Assembly (NCBI RefSeq): GCF_000281045.1
Contig: NW_008246084.1
Span: forward strand, 692,882 to 756,881
DNA length: 64,000 nt
Reading direction: 5' to 3'
Origin: Saprolegnia diclina VS20
Taxonomy: Eukaryota > Oomycota > Saprolegniomycetes > Saprolegniales > Saprolegniaceae
Positions 51,715-62,100 of this stretch are shown piece by piece. How positions within the stretch are numbered: position 1 is the stretch's first letter; every line of letters begins with the position of its first letter. The notes below the pieces were generated by a model. That model was given only the letters and a program-made list of their open reading frames with translations, made no database searches and was not told where the DNA came from. The position numbers and the translations under genes are program-made.

Positions 51715-52347
51715 CTAGTACGCATTGTACTTAGCATTCCACGATTGGACTTTGGGGTGGTCGCGCACGGCGTCGTGAATGGCGCGCAAGTGCGCGCACT
51801 TGTCAATGAAATGTGTGTCCAGGACGCTTAGGCGGCTCGACTTGAAGGTCGCCATGAGTGCGTAGAGAGCAATGTCCGTGATACTCATGGTCTCGCCGAG
51901 CACAAAGACGCCCTTGGTCATCGCGATCCGCTTTTCGAGGAGGCCAAAGAGTTTGGGCAGCGTCGTCTGCGAGAGCTCGGTCGCCATGGTCTTTTGACGC
52001 ACGACGTCTTTTTCGTAGACCACGGCGACTGTCGTCTTGACAATATCGTCTTCAAAGGCGAGGATCTCGTCGACGCGCAGTGCATCGAGCGGGTTGGACG
52101 GGTACATGCCCGTGAGCTTCCCAACGTAGCGCGCAAGGCAGTGGCTCTGCGCATACTCGACGCCGTCGATCGTGAGCGTCGGCATCTGCTCAAAGGGAAA
52201 CTCGGCTTTCCGGCGCAAAAACATCTCCATTGTGAGGCGCTCGTCCTTGAACGGAATGTCGTGGATGTAGAGGAGGAGCCGAATGAGCTCCGCGCGCCCA
52301 GGAATCGGAAAGTACGTGAGCTTCAGCTGCGGGTGCGTGTGGGGCAT
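51715..52347 (-). CDS. Glutathione S-transferase, sigma-like (copy 1)
   Basis: Cytosolic GST conjugating glutathione to electrophiles or handling prostaglandin-like substrates. 210 residues, single exon from MPHTHPQLKLTYFPIPGRAE. The N-terminal thioredoxin-like domain has the catalytic Tyr in LTYFPIPGRAELIRLLLYIH, EQMPTLTIDGVEYAQSHCLA (cis-Pro and SQS-type glutathione contact, here AQSH) and RYVGKLTGMYPSNPLDAL. The C-terminal helical domain includes VFVLGETMSITDIALYALMA with the N-capping Ser/Thr-x-x-Asp motif. About 67% similar by eye to the gene at 53736-54386, same orientation, so a tandem duplicate. Confidence 0.92.
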   Translation of the reverse strand: MPHTHPQLKLTYFPIPGRAELIRLLLYIHDIPFKDERLTMEMFLRRKAEFPFEQMPTLTIDGVEYAQSHCLARYVGKLTGMYPSNPLDALRVDEILAFEDDIVKTTVAVVYEKDVVRQKTMATELSQTTLPKLFGLLEKRIAMTKGVFVLGETMSITDIALYALMATFKSSRLSVLDTHFIDKCAHLRAIHDAVRDHPKVQSWNAKYNAY

Positions 52348-53735
52348 GGCGCTGTCGATGGAAAAAGGTAAAGTGAACAAGGACGTTGGGTCGTCGTGAC
52401 GAAGGTGTGGAGTGCGTCGACATGGGTGGGATCGTCGCGCGTGGCAGGTGCAAGGGCATTACGAAACATGCCGTCGAACTCGTAGCAAGAACGTCCGTCG
52501 TGGGCACGTGGCAGCGCCAGCTGGCAGTAGCCCAGCATTGCATTTCCAAAGTGCAAACTTGGCAATACACGTATGCAATGCTGCGATGAAGTCGGGACAA
52601 GGAGCTTGTAGTGACATCTTTTTCGAGCCTCTGGCAGCCGATTTGCTAATGCACGCTATAAGCCCATCACTGGCCGAAAGGAGTGCACAACACAATGCAC
52701 ATGACCTCTTCTGGCAAAGGCACGCGGTGTGTCGGCCTTCGAAGCGGCTTGGGTGTAGGATGTGAGTCACGCTTGAAGCCTTTCACAAAAGTTGCCTACT
52801 ACCGCAGCGCATGGGCTGTCTCTGTGGCGTAAGGTCCTCATATTGATCCAAGGAGTGCGTTGAGAGAAGCAAAGAAAGGAGCTGTGCTTTGCCCACCACC
52901 CGATGTGCAACACATCCACACCATTCGAACCCGTCAAAAGTAGGATGAGCAGTTTAGCAGCGCAAAGAGACGCCATGAACGCCACTGTGGGCAGAGGGCA
53001 AGGTCCTCGCGCGTGCTGCAGTGCAGGAGCACACCTAGCTTTGCACCCAGCAGTAGATGCTAGTGCCCCCTGACGCAACGTGCAAAGCGCGCATGACAAA
53101 GGCACCCTACTGGTAACCACGGTCGGACTTCCTCCAATTCACTGAGAAGGCTCGGCCAGTAACGCGTGACGAGTCGTCGTCGCTTCTGTGCTTGGTATCA
53201 AGGGCTCCTTGCATGTATTTCATTGCTTACCCCAGTCAAAGCTCTGCTTACAGTGGCTGCGACTGTTGGTGCCCTTGAGCGCAGTAGCGTTTGGTAACAG
53301 GTCAGCTCCGTCGCGAGGACTCCGTCGTCTACACTGTAACCTATATATCGACCCATGGGACTTGAGTCTCTTCGCAGGTGTTGGGCACTTGTTCTTTGCA
53401 AAAGCTCAAAACTTATTCGCACGACTACACCGGCGAGCGTGCGAAAGCCACTACTGCAGCCGCAACTTCTTGCGTTCGCCCACGAAGGAGCTATGGACTT
53501 TGCTAACTTGCGTCGTCATAGTCTATGCTGACAAGCAACAACGGCGAGTGTTAAATTCTTCTATGACTCAAGGAAGAATCTAACTTTCGTCGCTGGCGTC
53601 GATGTGCAACTGTGTCGCGTCGTCAACGCATTGTGCGAGCCATCTGTTTCGCGACCACAGTCCACACAGAACAACACGCAGCGACTTGTTTCTCCCGGTT
53701 AACTTTGTCTTAGTCCAACCTGGCAAATCACGAAA
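52348..53735. other. Intergenic region between the two GST genes
   Basis: About 1.4 kb. Several ORFs of 65-140 codons on both strands, none with a recognised motif or coding-like composition. I see no repeat that would mark the duplication boundary. Confidence 0.55.
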
Positions 53736-54386
53736 CTACTCGGGCTTGCTCCGCTCGGCCTGCTGGGCGTAATAAGCTTGAACCTTTGGATGGCCGTGCA
53801 ACACAGTGTAGATGGCGCGCCAGTGCGGGTAGTCGTCGACGAACGCAGTGTCCATGGGTGAAAATCGTCCAGATTTGAACGTGGCAAAGAGCACATACAG
53901 TGTAACATCGGCCATCGTCATGGTCTCGCCCAGTACAAACGTGCCTTTGGTCACCGCCAGTCGACGTTCCAGGAGCTCAAAAAGGTGCGGCAGCTTGCTG
54001 CTCGCGAGCTCGGTTGCGAGCGCCGTCTTGCGCTCAATGTCTTGCTCGCGGAGCATCGGAATGAGCGCCTGTACCACGTCTTCTTGAAATGAGAGCATCT
54101 CGTCGACGCGCAGTGCGTCGATTGGGTCGGACGGGTACATGCCCGTGAGCTTCCCGACATAGCGCGCGAGGCTGTGGCCTTGGGCAAACTCAACACCGTC
54201 GATCGTGAGCGTCGGCACTTGTTCAAACGGAAACGACGCCTTGCGAGCCGCAAATGCGTCCCGGGTCAGCCGCTCGTCTTCGAAAGGAATGTCGTGCAGC
54301 GACAACACGAGGCGAATCAGCTCGGCGCGCCCCGGCATGTCAAAGTACGTGAGCTTCAAGCTCGGGAGCGCACGGTTCGTCGTCAT
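53736..54386 (-). CDS. Glutathione S-transferase, sigma-like (copy 2)
   Basis: 216 residues, single exon. ATG 54386 (MTTNRALPSLKLTYFDMPGR) aligns with copy 1; an in-frame ATG at 54521 would add 45 unaligned residues. Catalytic Tyr in LTYFDMPGRAELIRLVLSLH, EQVPTLTIDGVEFAQGHSLA, RYVGKLTGMYPSDPIDALRV, and FVLGETMTMADVTLYVLFAT in the C-terminal domain. Compared with copy 1 the AQSHC segment reads AQGHS. Both keep the residues needed for glutathione binding. Confidence 0.92.
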   Translation of the reverse strand: MTTNRALPSLKLTYFDMPGRAELIRLVLSLHDIPFEDERLTRDAFAARKASFPFEQVPTLTIDGVEFAQGHSLARYVGKLTGMYPSDPIDALRVDEMLSFQEDVVQALIPMLREQDIERKTALATELASSKLPHLFELLERRLAVTKGTFVLGETMTMADVTLYVLFATFKSGRFSPMDTAFVDDYPHWRAIYTVLHGHPKVQAYYAQQAERSKPE

Positions 54387-55132
54387 TGGCACCAAAAGGC
54401 AAAGTGAACCGAGCCGCGCGATGGTCAATGAAGCCCAGTGAAACTCCGCAGCTTCGATGCGCGCAGCGATGCATTCGATCGTGTTCGATCCTGGCCCAAC
54501 AACGCCGAGGCATCGTGGCATGTGAACCAGGTATTCTCAGCAGCCCGTGAGAGCCGAAGGAAGATAACTTGTGGCGATCATCGCGCGTCGTCCAGTCGCG
54601 TCGAGTCTCTTTAATCAACAACCGAGAATAAGAACTTGACGTGGCGCAGCAAGGAGCCGAGCAGGGAGCTGGATCGTTGCGGAATGGGCCCAGCAAAAAT
54701 GAGATCGATTTTGGTATACGACCACCTTGTCGCGATATCAACAAGGAGAAGTGAGCGGTCCTTCGATGGATCCAGCAGGAAAGAAGGATACACCTTGATT
54801 GTCCTGGCCTCACGAATAATGGACGCCAACCAAATGTCGCGAGGTGTGGGTTCTCTGGCACGGGACTGATGATGGATATTGGTCCAAACAATGTGTACAA
54901 AGTGTGGTCTTCTACATGCTCACGTCGTTTGGACGCTGATCGCCAGAGCAGACAAGTCCTATGTCGATAGACTGGGAAGCCCTCCGGATCCATCGCTTGC
55001 ACCAAGGGAATAATAACCAAGGTTGTTTCCTTGGCTTGGATCACGTTCGCGTGTTTGGTACACGTCGCATCGTCACTGCGATGCTTGTGATTCACTTGCG
55101 CAAATGTGGTCGATTAGCAAAAACCAAGTTGT
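54387..55132. other. Intergenic spacer
   Basis: About 750 bp upstream of GST copy 2 and downstream of the paladin-type gene. No gene, repeat or RNA recognised. Confidence 0.6.
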
Positions 55133-58100
55133 CTACTCGAGACGGTTGACAAGCTTGCGCTTTCGGCGCCAGCGCCAGCGCAACGACGAGACGTGGTCGT
55201 CGCCTTCGGTGCCAAAGCAGAGATTGTCGAGGAGCGCGTAGAGCGCGCCACCGTACCGCGTGCGCATCCAGTGGACAAAGAGCACTTCAAAGTTGGTCGC
55301 GTGCTGCTCGAGAACGTACGAGGCGAAGCAAATGAGGTAGAAATACCGCTCCAGGTAGTTCACTAGCCACAATATCCTCAGCATCCTTTCACAAACCATC
55401 ATGAGAAAGGACACGTACTGGCGCGCTGCATAAAGTAATCTTGCTTGGCGCTCGGGAGACCGACCTCTTTGGTCATCTCACGGCACTGGTCGATGCACTC
55501 ACGGAGGTTCTGCACATGATCGGCCGTGTCAATGGCCTCATCCACGAGCGCAAGGCTCGTCGCGCCATTCTCAAGCAGCGACACGAGCGCGTCAATGTTA
55601 TGAAAACGCGTCTTGTGCCCGTCACCGAGCGTCACCTGCCCCATGACGACGGCCCGCAGCATGTACATGCAAACCAGCGCCGTCGTCGTCCGGCCGCGGC
55701 CCATTTGGCAGTTGCAGACGATCGCTGTGTGGCCGTCGACAGCCCCCGACTTTTCAGCGCGGAAAATGGGCACCAGCAGCCGCACGAGGTCGTCCAGATC
55801 TTTCTCTTCGGGGGCAATTTCGTCCGACACCTAGGTGGACTTTTGTCAGCAAATAACTGCGAGCAGAGGAAGGTACTGGAATGCGGGCGTAGCGCACGTC
55901 GTAGCCTTGGTGCTGAGCCGCCGCGTACACCTCCTCGAGTGTCTTGATGTCGGTCTCGGGCTGAATCGCATCAAAGCGCTCGGCGGTGACGAGCGGCTGC
56001 GGCTCGCAGAGGTGCATGAACAAGCCGTTCGAGGCCTGCACTTTCGCGATCAGCTCCGTCTTGAGCGTCGCTTCGATCGCCGTGATCTCGTCGACTTCGA
56101 TGCCGGGATATTCAACATTGTGGAAGACGTCGTCGCGCTTCCGGACTGCGTACGGCTTGCCCGCCACGTACAAGACGACCTCTTCCCGCAAGTTGATCCA
56201 GATGACGCGGCTGTGGCCGAGAACGTCCCGGAGATGGGCCAAGACATCGACGATCCCGAGCTCCAAGCACTAGCCAAAATGTCGTCATTCGCTACAGATC
56301 TGAAGCGAGCGAGAGAGAGAGCATGGTACCTGCGCCGTGCCAAAGAGCGGCATGCCACCGAGTTGACGGTAGTTCGGGACGTTGGGGCCGAGGACGAGGG
56401 GCAGGCGGCTGAGGCCCGGAAAGTGGTCAAACTTGAGAATGTTGTTGTGCAGCACTTTGCTCGACGGATACGTGGCGCCACCAAGGTCGTCGAGAAGGCG
56501 AAAGAGGTCGGGATGGAGCTGAAGCCAGCTCGAGAAGCTCTGCACATGGGCTTCCAGGAGGTACTGGCCAAACATGATAAAGTAAAAGTAGCGCTCGAGG
56601 AGGCGGCACGCGCGATGCTACCTCGTGGAATGAGCTTTTCTTTGAATTTCACAGCCCGTTGTACCAAGTAGAAGGAGCGTTTGGCCGGCTTGGCTTCGGC
56701 CATGGATCGCTACACGGGGAACGTTCGTGACCTATGGACAGCGATCCCAAACATGTCTACCTGCCGACACTCTTCGATGACGCGCCGAAGGTGGTAAACG
56801 GCCGCGCAGTCGTCGATCGCTGCGTCAATCCACGCTTTGGCGTGCGTGCCTTGCTCCAGCGTCTCACAAAGCGCCAAAATCACCTACAATTTAGTGTCAG
56901 AAGTACAAAAAGAGCAAATATAATAATACCTTGAACGTGCCGAGCGCGTAATCAATCGTGCTCGGGTCGAGCGTCAGCGATCGATGCGAGCGCGTCATCG
57001 GCAGTCCGTCTGGAACTTCGACGACCGAGTCGGGCTGCATGACGCTCCACTTGAGGTACGCGACCGTCATGGCCGTCGTCGTCCGCCCGCGTCCCATCTA
57101 GTCGACGAATATAAGGGCAATGCGGCATATGACGTCTACCTGGCAGTTGAAGACAAACGCAGTGTGCATATCGGCGCGCTGGACGAGGTCGACAAACGTC
57201 TCGACGACGTCTTGCTCGGGAAAGTTCTCGCGGTCGATTGGGATCCGGTGGAACGTAGTGTTCTCGATCGTCGGGTGCTGCAGCGCCTCCATCAACTCGG
57301 GCAGCGTGTGTACCTACGACGACAAAATAAGACTTGGTAAAGCCATCCGAAAGACGCGTACGTCGGTCGGGTCGATGGTCTCGACGGCAAGCTCGTTCAC
57401 GAGCGGCGTCGGCTCGTGCCAGTACTCGAACGCGTGGTTGCGCAAGGCGAGTTGCTCCATGAGGCTGTTCTTGAGCGAAGCCTCCAGCACTTGGATCGTG
57501 TGCCCCGTAAGACCGGGCACCAAGTCGTTCTCGTTGAGCTTGGCACGGACACGCGCCGTGTACGGGACGCCCTTGACAAAGAGCACGGCTTCCTACACCG
57601 ACGCTGTCTTCTTGGCATAGAACGATGGCATGATCTACCTCGCGCACGTTGATCCAGATAACCTTGGTGAACCCATCAGCGGCAACACGGTCCAGAATCA
57701 AGCGGCAGCCGTCCTGGAAGAGCAAGGTCAGTATTCGCTACGGACGATCTGCGTGTACTACCTCGGTGGGCTGGGCGCCGCCGTAGAAGGGCGTGTCCAG
57801 CAACCGGCGAAAGTTGGGCGCTACGCAATCCATGATGACCATGCTCACGAGGATGATGGTGACCGTACCGCTGTCGCCGTGGGGCGTGTCGAGTACATGG
57901 CAGTCGGGGAAGCGGTCGCGCTTGAGCACGTACTTGTTAAGGACGCGCGTACCCTGCTCCTGGAACGAGAGCGCCGACTTGATCTTCTCGCGGTCGAGCT
58001 TGCCCTTGAAGCCAGCTTGGATCAGCGATGCTGCATTCGAGCGCTGGACCTGGCTGCGGAGCCCATCGAGCTGCGCGCGGAGGTCGCGGACCGAGGCCTC

Positions 58101-58211
58101 GAGGGCCTCCGCATGGTCTAGCAGCGGGTGCAGGAGGCTCTTGGTCTCGTCGTCGAGGACAGCGAGGAGCGGCGCCGCCAGCTCGCGGGCAGCAGGCTTC
58201 GTCGTTGTCAT
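55133..58211 (-). CDS. Paladin-type (PALD1-like) phosphatase-domain protein
   Basis: Paladin family: repeated cysteine-phosphatase-like domains; in animals linked to phosphoinositide and receptor signalling. Twelve exons: 58211-57869, 57820-57762, 57713-57639, 57592-57362, 57313-57140, 57097-56930, 56883-56761, 56709-56665, 56617-56330, 56269-55877, 55830-55419, 55362-55133 (846 residues, close to vertebrate paladin). Two complete C-x5-R loops: FNCQMGRGRTTTA (Cys293, split by an intron) and IVCNCQMGRGRTTTALVCMY (Cys674). Repeated family blocks: APNFRRLLDTPFYGGAQPTE and LPLFGTAQ-type; VIWINVREEAVLFVKGVPYT and VIWINLREEVVLYVAGKPYA; RLLERYFYFIMFGQYLLEA and NYLERYFYLICFASYVLEQ. An N-terminal coiled coil and an IQ-like helix (AASLIQAGFKGKLDREKI) precede the domains. 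Introns are 42-60 nt. Confidence 0.93.
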
Positions 58212-59145
58212 CGTCCGGCCAAACTCGAAATGCCCCTGGGGATCGGTCGAGATATCCTTCGAACAACACGTGGTGGGCGGTAATATCCCACGTCCATACA
58301 AGTACCAATATCATGCATCGTTTTTCACTGTTTCACACTGTTTCCCACGTGAATATCTCGGCGATGATGATGCAACCAATGCACCAAGTAGCGAGGATGC
58401 GACCAGCAGGAGGCGACGACGTCAAATATTTGCCGCCGACGCAGTGACGACTTGGTCGATGTTTCTCAGCGCGGATCTACGGGGCGCACTCTATTACCGC
58501 TACTTGCTACGTCGACACTGTAACACACTTCTGGACGATGGCGCCGGTTGAAGTTGAGCCACGCTTCAATCCCACGCACGACTGCAATTTCTGATAGCGT
58601 CTTATTTTCCAAAGGCCCTCTTCATCAGCCGAGTCAGAGCCCCAGGAAGTGCAGCAATGAGTCGGGACTATTCGCTCTCTGGGAGAAATGGCACGAGTCC
58701 TAAAGTGACTCGGCGTTTGTTGTCGCGCGATTGCAGGCAGTCAACACAACTGCGGACGAGTTGTCTTCTCGCGGTTTCCGCTTTGACTTGTCGCCAAGCC
58801 AAGCCTACGACGAATCGGTAAGCCGGCCTTCGTCGTGGCTGGCGCAGCACTCTGTTGGCTGTCCTTTGAATCGATCGTACCTTATTACGCAGGCGGTGCG
58901 ACGACGTCATCGTCTACTGCTGTCGTAGAGACAGTGTCTTGGTTGGTTTGGCCCTTTGAACGCATCTTCTAATCACGATGAGCTGATCGCCAACGTGCCA
59001 GCAATCATGCGCAGGATTTCTGCAGATTAACGCAATTAACGCGTACGCAATGCGCGTTTAACCACTCGACACCACACATGTGTGCTTTATGTGAAGAATA
59101 CCACGTGGGAAATGAAAACCCTCGTCGAAACCACAGAGCGCAAGC
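58212..59145. other. Divergent intergenic region
   Basis: About 930 bp between the paladin-type gene and the large right-edge gene. Small ORFs (66-80 codons) on both strands lack motifs. No RNA gene recognised. Confidence 0.55.
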
Positions 59146-62100
59146 ATGGAGTCGATGATTGCGCGGGCTTTTGAGTTCGTCGAAGACTCGCAGTCCGAGG
59201 ACGAAGACGCCGGCTACTACGGCTTCCGACCACCGGCCATCGCTCCGGCAGCGGCGCCCGACGCTCCAGCGCCAGCTCCAGCAACGGGGGCGCCGGCGAC
59301 CGACGCTGCCCATGACGACGAGGTCGACGAAGACGAGGATGAGGCTGGGTTCAAGGTCGGCGACCTCGTCGAGGTCGAGACGCGTACGTGGCCAGGTATC
59401 AACAAGATCGGCGGCGCGGCGCGGGTCATTAGTGTCTACAGCGACGGCGGCGACACGTTCGTGGACGTGCGCTACTTCCTCGGCGGCAGTGAGAAGCGCG
59501 TCGACGTCGCGTACGTGCAACCGTCCGACATGCACCAGAAGCGCGCGCGCCAGCGCTACTCGCGCGTCTTCTTCCACGACGAATTTGCGGACGAGTATGG
59601 CCGCAAGCGCCGCGCCGACCTCGACGCACCAGTCGAGCACGTCCTCCATCCCAAGCCCAAACGTATGAGAAAGGACGAACCACCTCGCTCTGCGCCCGAG
59701 CACCCACGGACGCGCATCTTCGACGACGACGATGGCAGTAGCAGCGCCGAAGACAACGTGGTCGTACCCAGCCGTCCTCGGGTTCTACCACCAGTGACAG
59801 TGACGCCGGCAAGTACTCGGCCGATCGCCAAGCCAAAACGAGCGCCTCTAAACGAAGATTTTTTCATCACGACGGGCGGCTCAGATGACGATGAGCGCGT
59901 CGTCGAAAGCCCTGAGAGGGCGACCACGTGGACCGAGCCGTCTCTCCACGAGCATGACGTGGCCAAGGACGTGGGGCAGGCCGTCACGAGCACATTACCA
60001 GTCGACAAGTACGGTGCGGACCAGCCTGTGGAGGTTGAGAACGACTACGACTTTGGGGGTGGTTCGTGGAGCCCGACAACGCGCCTCGAGGAACCACAGG
60101 ACGTACTGGAGCCCCGTGTTCGGCGGCAGAAGCGCGCCAAGAAGCGGCGGTATGTCGGCGGGTACCTCGAGGAAGCCGACAACTTTATTCAACCGGAAGA
60201 CAACGCGATGGAGCTACCGGACGACGTGCGCAAAGATACGGGGTTTCGCCTTGGGAAGACCTCCAAGGATCTTTTGCACCAGTACGCCGTGCACACGGAG
60301 CAGTTCCAGCTCGTGCTTGCCGAGTTTGGTCGCGCCAAAGAGAGTCTCGTTGCCAGCACGCTACCGCCCCTCGCGCTCTACGACAAGGTATTGTATCATG
60401 ATTGTAGGAGCAAACATCGATTTATGGTGACAGGTTCTCGAACTGGAGGCGCTGCATGCACTGTCGATCGTTCGGGAAGAAGACATTTTGGATGCAATTC
60501 TGCGCAAATTAGACGCCAAGGGCAAGTCCATCGTACGTCGCGTCCGTCTTTCCAGTACTACCACAAATTTTGCACCAATTTTTTAGAAACCCGTCGAGAA
60601 CCTCCAGCACGACCAGCGAAAAGAGCTAGTGAATGCGTATGCGAGCTGGCTGCGGCAGCTGCGCGACACGACGCTGCAGCGACTGCACCGCGAGGGTCTG
60701 TCGGTGCCATCGCAGCTGCCACTGTCATCGACAAAGAAGCGTCCAGCGAGTCCCAGTGACAGTAGCAGCAGCGATGACGACGACTATTACAATACGCTGT
60801 CGGCCGAGCCCGCGATTCCGGCGTTCATTGAGCAGTTTCACACAACGCGGCCTGCACGTCCCCGCGCCTCATTCTCCTCGGTGTCGACCACGAGGCCCAA
60901 GCGCCTTGACAAGACCAAACCCAGCACGAAACAAAAAGCAAAGCCGGCAACGACGCCGCTGCTATGGGACGACGTGTACCACGCACCGCCGCACCGAGAG
61001 CAGTCGGCACTGCCGTGGTTCTTCGAGCCCGCCCCTAACGACAACGGCAACGACCTCGACTTCAGCTACGACGACACCAATGACGATCGATTTGATGAGC
61101 CATCGGTGTTTATTCCCCGGACGCTCAACAGCCGCACGATTCCGGCCGCTGTGCTCGAGTCGACCACGTGGGACTGGAAAGCGCTGGCTAAGCCGACGCG
61201 CCGGGCCGCGCCGGCGCCCTCCCGCCCGGTGGCACCTGCCACGATCGCGCCAGCACCCAAGCCGCCCAAGCGGTCGCGATCCCGCAACGTGTTTGAAGCA
61301 CTCTGGCGGCATCGCCAGGAGCGGTCGCGGCCGCTCATTCCGTTTTTTCCAGCCAAAAAGTCGGTGGTGGTGCCCCGACGCCAGCCCGAACCGCTGCCCA
61401 CCGCGTCGCCACCGGTTGCGGATGAGCCATCGGTGGCACCAGACGTCTGTGTCTTGGACTTCGTCTCAGACGCGCTACCAACGCTACTTGTGTACTCGGC
61501 CGACGCTCTTGTGCGTATTGAAGCCCGCACCATGACGCCACCACTGACGTCCTCCTTCTTCCATGAGGTTGCCACTTCGAGCTCCGAAGAAATCGTATTT
61601 ATGAAGACAATGTAGGATGCGCCGATAGCTGGGGTGCTACAACGGGCTTTTCGGACGCTACGGCATCGGCTCTGTGACCTTCAAACCGCCGAGGCGCAGT
61701 GGTTGGAGCAAACCACACAGTCGCACGTTATGTCGGACGAGGTGCCGTTCCACACTAATGGCATTTGACAGATTGATACTGATCGATAGGAGCTGGCACG
61801 GGACGAAGCCGCCTTGGGGGCGCAAGCGGCCGATTGTAGTCACTTGCTAGGTAGCCTCGCTGCGTACCTCGCTGTCCAAGACGCCCGTCATAAAGAAAAG
61901 GCGCAGCAGCTTCTGCTCGAGGAGCTCCGCTTGACGACAAATTGTCTTCCGCATGTCGCATCGCTCCTCCAGACGACACCGGCGTACTACTATTACTTGG
62001 AGCTCACGGAAGCAGCGTCGACGCCACTTTTGTCGGCACTCACGAGCGTGCACGCGCACTGTGTGTCGCTCGTACCAGGCAAACAAACGCAGCAAGCTGC

